Below are positions 9,542 through 21,555 of a DNA stretch of 64,000 nucleotides, one piece after another. Source of the DNA: Ascaphus truei (taxonomy: Eukaryota; Chordata; Amphibia; Anura; Ascaphidae); the NCBI GenBank assembly GCA_036426205.1, contig CM071570.1, positions 53,155,087 to 53,219,086 on the forward strand. The letters run 5' to 3'. The notes under the pieces were generated by a model. The model was not told where the DNA came from and searched no databases. It saw nothing but the letters and a program-made list of their open reading frames with translations. Numbering within the stretch: the stretch's first letter is position 1; every line of letters starts with the position of its first letter. The position numbers and the translations under genes are program-made.

Positions 9542-10503
9542 TGTAACTCCTGTATGCCCGCAGACCTGGCCAGTCCCCAGTACTGAGGTGGGTAAGGGTA
9601 TAACACGCACCCACAGCAGTGAGGGCGTGCCCGGAGTGTGGCAGTTGCGTTGCCGGGCCTGGTGAGTAAGGGTTAACGTTATACTTGCTGAGCCAGAAGT
9701 CGGAAGGTAATGTCCAAGAGCCAGAATCCAGGGTTTGGAGAGAGCAGCGTAGTGATGTCCGAAAGCCAGGGTTCAAGGGCAGGAGAAGGCAGCGTAGTCA
9801 AAGTCCAAAGCAAAGTTCAAGTACAACCAAGGGAATCCAAACAGGGGCAGGGACAGGAACCAGAGCTGAAACAGACAAGGGAGCTAGGCATAGACACTGC
9901 ACACACAGGAGCTACAGGAAAGCTATGCAGAGCAAGGAATGAGAGGACAGAGTGGGGTTATAAAGGAAGGAGGACAAATAGCAGGAAGGGGTGGAGCAGG
10001 GGTTTGTCTGGGAGCTTGCAGGGATAGGTGTGTGAGAGCAGGGGAGAAGACAGGGAGGTAATCCAGGGTAATAGCCTGAAACCTCCGGGGGCAGAGCTAG
10101 TGCCTGGGGAGGGTTGGTAACTAGAGCGGGTGCGCGCGCCCTCTGTAACACAGTCACGCACGCGCACCGCGCGAGCACCAGAGCGCGGGGAAGCATCGCG
10201 GAGGATGCGCTCTGCTGGAGAGCCAGAGAGGAAGGAGGAGCGGGGGAACCAGGTAGGGAAAGGGCTGGAATGACGGAGGTATGCCGAGGGGCACGAGTCC
10301 CCCGACAGGAAACCAGCAACCAGGAACGCGCCCGCACAGTGAGGGGACCGCGCATGCGCGCAGACCGCAAGCCGGAGCATGCCGACCGTGCCGCGAGGGT
10401 ATGAGGCAGAGATTGGGGAGGCAAGGGAACGGAAGGGTTGGCCGGCGGAGGACCCAAGGTGACAGGGACACGCTGGGAAGAGCGAGTCCCCCGATCTGTT
10501 ACA
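9542..10503 (-). repeat. 5' LTR of the younger Gypsy element
   Basis: The 962-bp partner of 421-1342. It retains 9957-10001, which includes TTTATAA on the minus strand, a plausible promoter TATA box, missing from the other LTR. No tRNA primer-binding site starting TGG is visible directly downstream; the LTR ends TTACA and is followed at once by TTATGCAGAG and gag. Confidence 0.93.
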
Positions 10504-10828
10504 ACATCACGATGACAGATTTAATTTTGCTATGAGACCACTGCTGAGCCTCATAGTAGGGTGCCCCTAACTAATCATAGGTTACCCAGTTGGGAGGGTA
10601 CCTCACTCTTTGGTTTCTGCAAAGTTCTTCTTAGGCAACTCCCTCTGAGGAATAATAATCGTACACTTGAGGTTAAGTCTCTCTCATTGGGGGTACTACA
10701 GTCTCTAAAATGTCTCTGGTAGGTATAAAGCAAGGACTTCTTGGGTCCAGAGGAAGGCTCATTGGTGCCAACACAGTAGGTGTATGCTGCCTGGACCCAT
10801 TACCCGTTGCTCCTTCGAGAGATGTCCC

Positions 10829-11656
10829 TTAACTTTGGACTGTTCTACTAGAGGGTCCTTCCATCGGATCCTCGGTTGTTTCAGTCATTGTCTCTGAATT
10901 TACTTCAGCTCTTTCTGGCTCCCCAGCCAACGGTGTAACCTCAACTTCTGGATCGTCACCCCCCACATGTGGGATAGGCAGGGGATGGTTACGGGGCCAG
11001 ACCTTTACCCGGCCATCTGCTTCTTTTATGCGGTAGACCGGGAGGCCCGGCATCTGTGATTAAACCTCGAATACCCCGTCGCCCCAGCGGTCGGCCAATT
11101 TGTATTTGACGGGGTTCCCGATGTAGCGGAAGAGAACAGAATCTCCAGGACGAATTTCCCGATGGCGGACCTTATGATGGTAGCGCCTTTTGTTACCGGT
11201 ATTCAGATGAGCTGATGCTTTCTCTGCTAGCAGGTAGGTTCGTCGCAGGCTTTCTTGGAGCCACTGTACATATCTGAAGTGTGTCCTGTTTGGTACCCCA
11301 TCGGTAGATACCCTCAGACGTATATCTGCAGGAAGCCGTGCTTCTCGCCCAAACATTCGAAAGTAGGGAGTGAATCCTGGGGACTCGTGGTGGGTGCAGT
11401 TATAGGCGTGCACCAAGGACTGCACGTGTTTACTCCACTCCATCTTCTGAGAACCCTTTAGGGTGCCAAGCATGTCGAGGAGGGTCTGGTTGAACCTCTC
11501 GGCAGAGCTTCTCCTTATGGATGGTAAGGGGTAATTCTGGACTTGGTGATATTTAACAGCTTCAGTAATTCTCGGATGAGTTTGCTTTCGAAGTCCCGAC
11601 CTTGATCCAAGTGCAGCCGATTTGGTAGCCCGTAATGGATAAAGTATTGTTCCCAA
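10829..11656 (-). pseudogene. Older Gypsy integrase, C-terminal half
   Basis: A 198-codon open frame has the catalytic-glutamate region (SSAERFNQTLLDMLGTL) and FGREARLPADIRL. It then has the C-terminal basic domain RRYHHKVRHREIRPGDSVLF and YKLADRWGDGVFEV, typical of Gypsy integrases whose product ends soon after. A separate frame, 10829-11053, gives VYRIKEADGRVKVWPRNHPLP and an acidic tail. Frameshifts separate the pieces. Confidence 0.88.
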
Positions 11657-11718
11657 AAGATCTTGGCCACCGTGATGGCCTTCTGGTCTTTGATGGGGAA
11701 GGCTTGGGCGTAACGGGT

Positions 11719-12260
11719 CTAGTGGTCAGTGATCACTAATACATTGCCGATGCCTCGGGCATCTGGTTCGATACATAGAAAGTCCATGCATATGGGGGAC
11801 CCGAGCTCTTTAGGTGAGCCATTGGAGCGGCTCTGGTAGAGTGGGTCTTGCGTTGGATGCAACAAGAGCAGCAGCGGCAGTGGTGTTCTACTGCCTCTCT
11901 CATCCGAGGCCAGAAGAACCGGTCGCATATTAAACCAAAAGTCTTGTCCACTTCAAGATGCCCATGGTCATCGTGTAGCGATCGAAGAACTATATGCTGT
12001 ACATTCATGGGTAGAACCATTTGCCTTCTATCTGGGTGGTTATTGTATTGAACCACTCAATTGAGGAGTAACCCCTTGTCAATTTCGAATTTGTCCATTT
12101 CCCGCATTAGTACTGCAACCGTGTCGCTGGGAGCACGTTTCATCAGGGAGGGCTTGTTTTGCTGGATGGCCTGGCCGATAACTCCAGCCACTTGATCCCA
12201 TATCTGGTACTGCACCAGATCTGTCCAGGCAATGATTGATGATGTGCCTTGAATTGACAT
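11719..12260 (-). pseudogene. Older Gypsy integrase zinc finger and core start
   Basis: Minus-strand frames give LRSLHDDHGHLEVDKTFGLI, FFWPRMREAVEHHCRCCSCC (an HHCC zinc-binding module) and, in another frame, GSPICMDFLCIEPDARG with the first catalytic aspartate and VLVITDH. Upstream, 12057-12260 holds the linker between RNase H and integrase. At least two frameshifts are needed to follow it. Confidence 0.85.
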
Positions 12261-12539
12261 CCCAATGAATCTGCGACCTTCAGTTCTGAGAAGGCCACTT
12301 TATCTTCCATGATGACTGCGGTTGATCACATTGCCCGCATCCCTGGTCCAGGGATTTCTTCCCAGAGGTCATCGTCTGAGGTGGTACTCAGTCCCAATCT
12401 TCTGGATAGAGCATCGGCCAATCAGATTGGGGATATATTTCAAACAATCTGATTGGATGAAGTACCATGTGATGGCAGCCATGTTGGATTTTGTGACATC
12501 ATGTTAAAGGGAAATGAAGCACAGCCATTCTGATTTGCT

Positions 12540-12735
12540 GGCTTCAGTCCCTTTAAGCTCCTCGGAGCAGGGACTCCTTCCTTAATGTTACTTTTACAGT
12601 ATGTCTGAAGCACTTATTCCCACGATCTGTTATTTATATTTGTTATTTATATGACATGTATTACTACTGTGAAGCGCTATGTACATTTTATGGCGCTATA
12701 CAAATAAAGACATACATACATACATACATGTCACA
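12540..12735 (+). repeat. L2-like LINE 3' end with ACAT-type tail
   Basis: TTTAAGCTCCTCGGAGCAGG followed by GACTCC, then GTGAAGCGCTATGTACA and GGCGCTATACAAATAAAG, ending in a run of CATA repeats. This resembles the conserved 3' end of L2-type LINEs (TAAGCTCC..GAGCAGGGACT) with a short-repeat tail. Only the 3' end is present. Confidence 0.6.
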
Positions 12736-12854
12736 TTTAAAAAAAAAGGGGGGGCACATGGTTTTCACAGCCAATCACATGGCGTGGGAAGCATTTGCTG
12801 CTCAAATGTGATGTCACAGGCCATATTTAAGGCCGTGACATCTCATTTGAGCTC
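12736..12854 (+). other. Short unassigned stretch with poly-A/G run
   Basis: A3-8G7-like run near 12740-12756, then sequence with CATGGCGTGGGAAG and GCCATATTTAAGGCC. No gene seen. Confidence 0.4.
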
Positions 12855-14060
12855 AAGAAGCCGACGGGTCAACATCATGGATTTAACATGGGATTTTTGG
12901 ATTAACAGATGAAGACAGAAGATAAAGACAGAAGATAAAGAAAATAAAGAAATAATCACAAATGAAGAAAGAAGATGAGAGAAGATTAAAGAAAGAAGAA
13001 TGTGGTTACCTGTTGCAGCTCTTCACGGTGCAAGGTGTTTGATTGAGTTTCATGACGTCACGGTACGAGAGCTTGCTGATTCCCCAGGATTCGGAGGGCC
13101 AATGCTTCTAAAGGTCAGAGAAATATTAAATGTATGTACCTTTATTTTTACAAGTTTTTTGATTGTTTTTTTTTTTTTTTTTAATGTTTTTCATTGCCCA
13201 TTGACTGCTAATGTATTAATCTGTGCCTGTTTAGGAAACGGATGAATACAGTGGTAGCCAATGCATTGTTCGCCAAATGCATTTCTTCTATTGACTGTTA
13301 TATTCTCTGTTTCTGTTTATTGTTTAGATTAAATTGTTTTGAATTATGATGGCTTGTTTATTGTTTTTTTTTACAGATTTGTTAGTGTTTTTATTTAATG
13401 ATTATTTTGTTGGCTACTGGTTTTAATTTATGTGTTGCCTAGTGGTTGTATTAATTAATTGTTATGTTGGTTACTGCTTTTATGCATTACATGTATTATT
13501 TGGCTAGTGGTATGGTATGGTAACCTAGTGGTTTATTTCTTTAATTGATTGACTTGTGGATTTATTTAGATAATTGCTTGGTTGGCTAGTGCTTTTAATT
13601 TTTGTTTCTGGGGGTTTAGGTGCTTGTTGTATATGTTTTATTATTGTGTATTTTGGATGATTTTGTATTAGGGTGACCATTGACTGCTATAGTAGCTTAT
13701 CATGCCCATATTATATGGGTATGATGTACTACTATGCCAATCAATGGGTACAGGGTGGGTATAGTGGGTTCGGGGTCAGTGGTTAGGCCTCCTGGGTGGG
13801 TAGTGGTGGAGGGTGGGTTAACCCCTTAATTACTATAGCGGTTATTAACCGCTAAGGTGATTAAGGGGTTAGGGGCCATTAGATTGTATTTTTAAAGTAC
13901 TCTTGCTGGCATCAGAGGACATGGCCCTGCAGTATGCTGACGAGGATGCCCTTCATAATGGCAGGGGTAAGTAGAATGGTTTTTATTTACTTTATTTATG
14001 CTGACTGGCTAATGTTTTGTTTAATAATGGGCAAATGACTGAACTGTACTGTATGTGTTT
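12855..14060 (+). repeat. 1.2-kb repeat module, also in the centre of the 33.5-36.8 kb element
   Basis: The same sequence occurs inverted at about 34340-35610. It starts GGTCAACATCATGGATTT and has a purine-rich GAAGATAAAGA stretch. It then has two short segments with splice-like borders (13019-13113 and 13235-13294), a T-rich part with degenerate repeats of GGCTAGTGGT-like units (13380-13620), and a segment translating to EDMALQYAD (about 13915-13945). It ends with GGCTAATGTT..GTTTAATAATGGGCAAAT. No known family recognised. Confidence 0.7.
13019..13294 (+). pseudogene. Possible exon pair of an unknown repeat-borne gene
   Basis: TTACCTGTTGCAG precedes 13019, and AAAG|GTCAGAG follows 13113. 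In the 35-kb copy the corresponding borders are CCAG and AAAG|GTAAGAG, a near-consensus donor. CTGTGCCTGTTTAG precedes 13235. Reading across this boundary keeps a frame ending at TGA 13294 with HFFY before the stop. Segment 1 translates to FHDVTVRELADSPGF and GGPMLLK. The other copy (35453-35239, minus) gives RDVTGRELPDSLRF and a 1-nt deletion in segment 2. The protein is unrecognised. The exons could equally be a capture by the repeat, or coincidence. Confidence 0.3.
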
Positions 14061-14079
14061 GGGGGATTCATGTCCATGG

Positions 14080-14251
14080 CAACGCAGAGTCAAATGACGC
14101 CCCGGGGTCATGTAACGTGACATCACACACGTGAAATGACGCTGCGGGTCACGTGATGTAACATCGAGGTAAGGAGCTGGGGTGCATAACAGAGGAGAGG
14201 AGGCAGGTGGGGGGGGGGGGCTGCGGAGCAAAAAAAGTTTGCGCCCCCCTG
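14080..14251 (+). repeat. hAT-type MITE fragment
   Basis: The right end AGCAAAAAAAGTTTGCGCCC followed by CCCTG, and the interior (ATGACGCCCCGGGGTCATG, ATGGCAACG), match the complete copy at 62368-62710. The left terminus is missing. Confidence 0.65.
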
Positions 14252-15590
14252 GGTTAGACTGTAGCCATTGGCAGTTGTAAGCATAAGCAAGAACACCAAT
14301 TTAAGCAATCCCAATACACAGACTTTTTTCATAGTTCTTATGTTTTACACCAATCTTTTTTTTTTTTTAAATCAATTTGCATATGTGTTCATTTGAAAAT
14401 ATTTGTTTTATGTACATTATTTACTAGTGAATAGTTATGTATTTACCTCTTAATGGCAGTGTTGACTTTATTTTGTTTTACATAGTTACATTGAGGGCAC
14501 AAGACATCAAAAACATAACAAGACAAACTCAACATGCTCCTGAAATACTAGATGAGAACTCTGAGTGCATCATTTTTTAGCTTCATAGCCATTTAAACAC
14601 GGATGTTCGCGTAAAGATATTGTCTGCCGGTTTATGTATAATGACAACTTAATTACATATTGTTAGTTTAGGCATACTTCCTTAAAAAGTGTGATGGTAA
14701 TTGCCTGTGTATGGCAAGGATAATTTTAACACACAGCGATACTGTAATATCACACAGAGAGGTAATGAAGGACTTTTCATCTTACCATGTTTATAAAATA
14801 AAAAATGCCTATTGTGGTCAGATTAACAGTACAAAGAATGAATCACTCACCAGGCATTAACCTCCTAATTATGTCACGTCACTTTTTTTTTAAAATCCTT
14901 TCACTGTCGTAGGTGCCAGCAACACATTGCCTTGCAATGGCCTTTGCAATGCATTGCTGGGTACTTCTTGCAGCAAAAGGGCTATATTGGTGCTTGAAGG
15001 CACTACACATAAGAATCAATTCCCAATAAAGATTTTTGTATAATTTCATTATTTTATTCACGCATTCCCAGAAAAAAAGGACTACAAACATGGTCTCCAG
15101 GTCACCAATATAAATCCGCAACATAATAATCCAAAGTTGAGGCTTTCTATTGGCCATGAGAGAGAGCTCTGACCCCATGTCTATTTTTTTATCATTGGGG
15201 TACATCATTTTGCTAGACCGTGGAAACAGAGGGATCCCTGGCACAATGGGTTAGTCCAGCGGTTATATGTTAAAAAAAAGAAGAAACATAGGGAAACACA
15301 AATAGTGTAATACATTCATACAATTGGAATTCTTCTTGTAGTTCTATAATACCTGAACTCACACTTTGCTCCTTGAATTGTATGTTCATCTCATGGGTCT
15401 TTATATCCTGTTCGCTGTCTATCAGGTCACTCCTTTAACCTCTCCATGTCTGGATTTAACTGGAAAAGAAACATAGGAGAAGATATTGCGCAGACTGCCT
15501 GTTCCATAATTTATTTGTCCTGGAACAGGATTATATGATTTTTCTGCTCTAAGACTGCAAACACTCCCCAGTGTAAGTTGCCATATTGTT
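14252..15590. other. No feature recognised
   Basis: AT-rich sequence with homopolymer runs. The 121-codon minus frame at 14879-15244 shows no family motif. I see nothing I can name here. Confidence 0.5.
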
Positions 15591-15797
15591 GTTACTAATG
15601 TAACTTATTTCCCTCCCTGTTTTGCCTGTTGCCTATCAACTACTGCACAGACCCCTGTTGGTTATCCTAGCAACCCTGGTTGTATGGTTAGTTCTGACTA
15701 TATCCTGTTTGTACAGACTAGCATACTTCCTTTTGGATCCAGCAGTCTGTGAGTACAAACCTCTAACTGCCTCCCACATACAAGGCATTATTTATTT

Positions 15798-16058
15798 GGA
15801 GATCATCTGCAGGAATTGGAATCTGCAAGAGCTGATCAAGCCCTACTGGGTCTTAATATCTTAGACTCCACTCGTGGAGTGAAATCCATCTTGGAGAAAT
15901 TACCTACCAACCTTCAAGAAAGATGGTCTTTGCGAGGTTAAAAATACAAAAGGGAGAAGCAAGTCGCCTTCCCTCTCTTTTCATTGTTCTTGAGCTTCAT
16001 TCAAGAAGCGGCTGAAATGAAAAACGATCCCAGCTTCATTATGGGTACACCAACTGTG
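15798..16058 (+). pseudogene. BEL/Pao-type gag fragment
   Basis: The plus-strand translation contains LGLNILDSTRGVKSILEKLP, then TNLQERWSLRG, one stop, and AFPLFSLFLSFIQEAAEMKN with DPSF. Gag-like proteins of vertebrate BEL/Pao elements carry this pattern of LP-x-LQ-x-x-W, Phe-rich helix and A-x-x-x-NDPSF. One in-frame stop (TAA) lies within it. Assignment is by motif recall. Confidence 0.6.
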
Positions 16059-16519
16059 CCCAGTGCAAGTAACCTAAAGAATGAATAACCGGTGACAAGA
16101 TACGGTGGCACCAGAATGATTATTTCGGTCCACAGGACAGACATGTCTTCTACAACATCTACAAGTCCCAATCATTCTAGCAATTCAAGCAGGGAGACTG
16201 GGGACCCAAACAGGTAATGCCCCAAATACAAGAAACCACACTCACTTAACAGGTGTTTTGGGATTAGGATGAAGCTCTAGAGGAATGCAAGAACCCACTA
16301 ATTTGGAGTTTGCTTCAGGTGCTGTGCTTCCATAAGTAGTTTATTCAAAGACTGTAAGGAAGCCATCAAATGTACAGTGTGAAACAGTGACAAGCATGTA
16401 ACATCTATACATTCAGAGGCACTTACACTTGACCAACTCAACAACCCTTCCTCCATGGCAAAGCATGGCGGGGAGGAAGGAGAAGAGAAGTCACCATCAC
16501 CATCTATCACATTTCAGTG

Positions 16520-17000
16520 CACTGAGGTTTGCAGAGAAGGACGTGACCAAGGGTCCTGCTCCAAAATATGCCTTGTTACATTATACCCCAAGGGACAACC
16601 TGAGAGGGCCACAAGGATGTACCCAATCATCGATGATCAAAGCAACAGATTATTATTCAAGTCAGAATTCTTCAATTTATTCAACATACGAGATAACGCC
16701 TCTCACTTCACACTCAGACCATGCGCAGGACCGATGGAGACAGAAGGAGAAGAGCTAATGACTATACCAAAGGTTCCATGGATCTTAGAATAGAAATACC
16801 ACTCCCTACGCTTATAGAGTGCAATCATATGGCAGTGAAGAGGAGCGAGATTCCCATACTAGATGTGGCACGTCATCACCCACAAGATTTTGCTACTGCT
16901 CAGCACAAAAGTGCGCAAAATCCGCGAACAGCGCAACGGACCACATACTGCCCAATTGCCCAGAGACTTGACCTGGGATAGGTGATAGTGGGCAGTGTAT
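16520..17000 (+). pseudogene. BEL/Pao-type protease region
   Basis: Frame 1 gives SCSKICLVTLYPKG followed by YPIIDDQSNRLLFKSEFFNL, the Y-x-I-(I/V)-D-x-QSN signature that replaces DTG in these elements' aspartic protease, and LRPCAGPMET. A frameshift near 16790 leads to LPTLIECNHMAVKRSEIP and VARHHPQ in another frame. No downstream RT was found; 17000-17760 contains an unassigned 115-codon frame (17401-17748) rich in Ser/Thr/Pro. Confidence 0.6.
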
Positions 17001-18042
17001 GCTTAGGCTGAGGGCACAAACCAGACTGTTGATGCCCGCACAACAAATAGAATGGAACGTGGACACACATACCTCTTCAAACCATGTCTTGGCCATATAC
17101 AAATGACAGGAAGGCTTAGCAACGAAGAGAAACAAGGTCATACCTCTAAGAACCTCAAAACATCTTTATATCAGAGGAATGTGACAATAGCCTAGGATGT
17201 TCAGTAGTCCAGACAACAAAAGACAACATACCACCTTCACCAAAGGAAGAGAACGATCTCCTGAAGGTGATTGACAAAGAGATCTTTCAAGATAAGACAA
17301 ACAATCGACAACTTCGCCTCCACTCCATCCACCAAGTGGACATCCCCTAACCAAAAGAAAGGGAATCGAGAAGTCCAGACAGACAGATCAGTGGCACAGT
17401 GTGCCTCCAGACCAAAACTCTGCAGACCACGCTACTGAGTTACCGTCTACAGCTCATCACCAGAGCCCTGCAGACTACACTACTGTGTTAGTGTCTACAA
17501 CTCACACAGAGAGCACATCATTGTCAACAGAACCAGACTCTCTGCCACATCCTGATGAGATCCCATCGGTTCCAGCAGATGCAGTTGAATTAAGAATCCC
17601 AGAAACAGCAACAAGATCCACCTTCCAGTCTGTGCTGAAGGTACACAAGAATTCCATTGTTCCTCTAAATGGACAACGCTCCAGCAAGCATTCGCACAGT
17701 TCAAGCATTCTACCACTGCTTTCAACCGTGCACCTGGTGATAAAATAGATAGCTGCTGTGGTAAGCATCTTTACAAAAGATTAAGCGCTGTCAGCGCAGC
17801 GACAGAGGCAAAGATGGTCGTCTCCAGTTGCATCCTTTTGGATCCAGCAGCCTTTGAGTACACATCTTTTGACTGCCTCTCCCATACAAGTCATTATTAA
17901 TTTACCTTATCCCCACTAGTGCCACCCCTCATTATTTTTATGTTCCTGTACTTTTGCCAATAAAGCTGCAGAAGATAGAAAGACTTTGTGTGTATTTAAA
18001 GGGGATGAGTTAACCTGCCTGACCCTACCTCTTTGTTACAAC

Positions 18043-21000
18043 GGTCTGGAGGCCCAGAATATTATTGATATAATTTAGATGTATACTGTCATTTATGTGG
18101 TTATTAATGAGGATATAGGGAATGTTGATTATCCCTCTGAAGGAATATGAAGCTTTTCATATAATGGACTCAGCCTGGACCACATTCCTTCACCATTGCC
18201 ACACCCAGTAAAATAATGTACAGTATATAACCCGGCAAAGCTCCCTATTGAAATCATCATTGACCAACCTGCTCTCTGGGTAAGACAGATGGTGGATCAG
18301 GCAAAACTTACCACTTCCATAGGGGACACCCTCAGATTAGGCAGAAGAGGGGAAGTAAAATAATACACCATACACACTAATGTGACCTCTTCCCCAACTT
18401 TGCTCGCACCACACTACCCACCTACACTGTGCTTAAACCGAATTGACTGTGGCATATATCTTTTATCACCGTACAGTCCCTTAATGGGGCAGGGACTCTG
18501 AAGGGCCATAAGAGACAACCAAAAGTCCTTATCTTTTTGGTTCTATTGACCATGCTTTTAGACATCCTCCTTCTGTCTGAGCCCCTCTTTGTATCTCTTT
18601 TGGCCCATCCTGCTGATACCCGTCCAATATCCTCTAACCTACAGTAAACTCCCTTCTATTCCTCATCTCCTTTCTACGGGTCTCTGAAAATTGAACCCCT
18701 CAGCTAATGGTCAGAAATTACTTTACATATTGGGTCTATAGTAAAAGATATCTCTTTTATCTTTCCCAAACTGCTTTTCTCATCCTTTTGAAATTAAGTG
18801 AAATAGGTTTAAATCACAATAATAACTTTAATACTCAAGGTGAAAAATAATCAGCCAAAGAGCTCAATTGTTGTGGAAAAAAGGTCTGTGCTTATATCCC
18901 CTCTCCAAGACCACCCTAACTAACATATTCCCAATAGAATAGAGAATAATAGAATACATTTAGAAAATTCCATCATCAGCATGTTTTTGTCTCAGTGTAA
19001 GGATAATAAATAAATGAATCCTTCAGTTAATCTGAGAGGGAAACACAAATACAAAAAGGGAATGGTGTCTCCTTGCTTAGTAGGCCCCAAATCCTAAGGG
19101 GCTACATTTTGTTAAAAATAAGTATAAGTTGAGCACATTAACTGTAGCAGAAGTTGGTTTAAATAAATAATGATAATGTCACATAAATACCTTGCCTAGT
19201 CATGTTATCCCTTTGTCAAAGAAACCTTTGTTATAAAAGCCAATGAGAGGAAGGTTAATTGGCAGTTTTTAAATTGCCAAGGTAATTTAAGAGTGAATTG
19301 ATCTAACAAAGTCTATAAATCGTTACTACAGTTTAACTTACAGAGCATCAGATGTGTCTGAGAACCTGCAGTACGAAATACATTAACAGGAGGAACGTAA
19401 AATGCCTATTCCCGTGGGAAGATTCCGCAGGGCTGGAAATAAATCACTTGTTAGTATTGATGACACTTGTTTCTCTGGTAAAATAGCAACTAATATTTTT
19501 TCTTTCCACTGCTTGAGCAGGAAATATGGTGCTAAGGGTCAATAACTAGAGCAAATCATCATTGTAATTACATGGTCACTAAACTCTGAAACTCCCATGT
19601 TTCCAACAGGCTATTGAATATTGACGTACAAGCATGAACACTTCCTTGTTTAGACTCAGAAAATGAGAACTGACACTCCCAAAAGCCTATGTATACTTAT
19701 ACCCACATATGTACATATATAAAGCACAGTTTAGTGCATCCAGTCTTTTAGTATACTGTAAATTTGATTACCAGCAAAAAATACAGAGAAAGAAAAATCT
19801 ATAATTAACTGTGATTAATTAGCTCATTGCAGTAGGCCCTTATCAAAATCAATGCGTATAACATTATTTCAATGAAGAGTGGGACATTTGATTTGTATTT
19901 TGGTTTTAGTTTTGTTTCGGAAAAAAAATGGTGTTTTGATTTTGTTTGTTTCAATTCTAAAAAAAAAAAAAGAAATCATGTTTCGGTCCTGGTCTTGTCA
20001 AAACTCAATTAGTTTGACAAACACATGTTTTAACAAATTATGTAATAAACTAAAAAAAAAAAAAAAAACATGAAAATGCCAAAATAAGTAAATAAATCAA
20101 TCAATAAATTGAGGATGAGAAATGCTTTAAATAAGTATAAAATCATAAAAACAACTTGGAATGTAATGTTAATTAATGTTTTCTACCATAAAGATCATTG
20201 CATTAACTATAATGGCCGATAGAGACAAAGAGGCCTTTACCTTAGCATCGCTTATCCACTAAACTCCATTGAGGTTAACGCAAGGATTTAAAGTTTCAGT
20301 AGCTAGACTTGGCATTTCTCTCATCCAAACCCTGAAATAGGGATTTTTCTGAGAGGAGAAAAAGAAACGCATTGTGTACCCAGATGGAATGGGACATTTG
20401 ATCGCGGCCATTTCGCCGCAACCATGTGACCGCCTGCGTTTGGCCACAACCCGCCGCTGTAGCCTTCGCTGACAGACGCTTCTAAGGTAAGTTTTACTGG
20501 TAATTGTAGGGGGTTCATTTAAAGAGGCAATCAAAGCAGATTAAATGTTTTTGTTTTAATATATCCAGCATTTGATTACTATTATTGAAAACAATATATA
20601 AAACAATTACCAAAAAGTGCAAAAATGTGCACAAAAATTACCAATCGCAATCTGACTGATACACTGAAGCAGACATTAAAAATTTATTTATAAGCCTAAA
20701 TTCTTTATTATGGCTAAAATGCCATCAGAGGCAGGTGCTTCTTCTTCAAGAGTTTTCCCAACTCTCAAGGTATGAAGGATTGTGTACTGCAGTGGGTTAG
20801 AAGAGCACACACACCCCTATTGTGCAGATTGTTGTATTTAAACAGTTACAAGTAAAAAAAGGAACAATTCCCACTCACATTCTTAAGTGCTATTATCCAG
20901 CACATAGACTCAGCATTTACACCCCAATTGGATGCCTCTCTCTTTCTTTCTGTTGCTTCCGCTGTCTCTGTCCTCCTGGATGCGTCCCCTCACGCTGGAG

Positions 21001-21555
21001 CTGAACCGCTGAATCGCGTGCACATGTGCTCATGCGCGCGCCTGTTTACTTCTGGGTTCGCCGGGTTGACTCTCTGATGTAGTGGAGAAATAGCAGGGAG
21101 CTTCAGAAGCTGCACAAGGTCCTTTGGGTGTGCTGGTCTGTAACAGGAGATCGCCCTATGGATTTCACAAAGTCTCTCTTTGCTTCCTCAGGGGTTTGGG
21201 TGTGATTTTTATAGAAAGCTAAATACCCAAGATGACGTTCAATTAATTATTCTGTGATCCAGAATCCATCTTCCTAAGGTTGACTAAATTGCTGCCTTTC
21301 ATTTTAAAATCAATCCTTCAGTCAGTGTAACTCAACAGCTGCAATGTATTCTTATATTCCTATGGTAACATTATCTATTGTAACAGTTTGCAGCTCAATT
21401 GAATATTGGCAACAAATGATCACAAACAGGAAAGTGTTACAAAGATCTTGCACTGCTGGGAAGTGTGTTAAAACCTGTTATAGAAATCAAAGGATGCTCA
21501 GTATATATAATTAAAAATGGCATTATGAGTTGAATTTTAAAATAAAAAAAAGGTA
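18043..21555. other. No gene recognised; AT-rich sequence
   Basis: Poly-A runs at about 19959 and 20052. A GC-richer patch at 20400-20490 (GATCGCGGCCATTTCGCCGC) resembles 23690-23760 in style and may be part of a repeat. No motif-bearing frame and no LTR or TIR was identified. Confidence 0.5.

Larger units (their letters stand above)
421..10503 (-). mobile_element. Ty3/Gypsy LTR retrotransposon with nested insertions
   Basis: Two near-identical LTRs (421-1342 and 9542-10503) flank gag, protease, reverse transcriptase, RNase H and integrase remnants in the usual Gypsy order on the minus strand. The element is bounded by a perfect 5-bp target-site duplication, ACATC at 416-420 and 10504-10508, as expected for Gypsy integration. 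Three foreign pieces interrupt it: 1884-5519, 5627-5971 and 7633-8289. Removing them leaves about 5.4 kb. The coding part has frameshifts, a stop in RNase H, and lacks both the usual protease-RT linker and the end of integrase, so this copy cannot be autonomous. It landed in an older Gypsy copy of the same orientation. Confidence 0.93.
10504..12435 (-). mobile_element. Older Gypsy element, 3' pol fragment
   Basis: Minus-strand pieces in order: the end of RNase H (ADALSR followed by LGLSTTSDDDLWEEIPGPGM, near 12430-12340), a linker, the integrase zinc finger, catalytic core and C-terminal domain, then an acidic tail to 10829. 10504-10828 is non-coding and continues at 1-415. The 5' part is cut at about 12435, where unrelated sequence begins. 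The protein sequence is clearly different from the younger Gypsy. Confidence 0.85.
15592..18042 (+). mobile_element. BEL/Pao-like LTR retrotransposon remnant
   Basis: Gag-like and protease-like coding remnants in plus orientation lie between two stretches sharing CTTTTGGATCCAGCAG and the following TGAGTACA, ACTGCCTCCCA.ACAAG (15731-15800 and 17837-17905). The right-hand stretch continues to AATAAAGCTGCAGAAGATAG and ends TTGTTACA at about 18042, as an LTR with poly-A signal would. The left stretch lacks that end, so the LTR assignment is partial. RT and integrase are absent. Confidence 0.6.

Noticed and set aside
15622..15864. Hydrophobic 80-codon frame as a membrane protein gene
   Set aside because: It overlaps the LTR-like left end of the BEL/Pao remnant and is out of frame with its gag.
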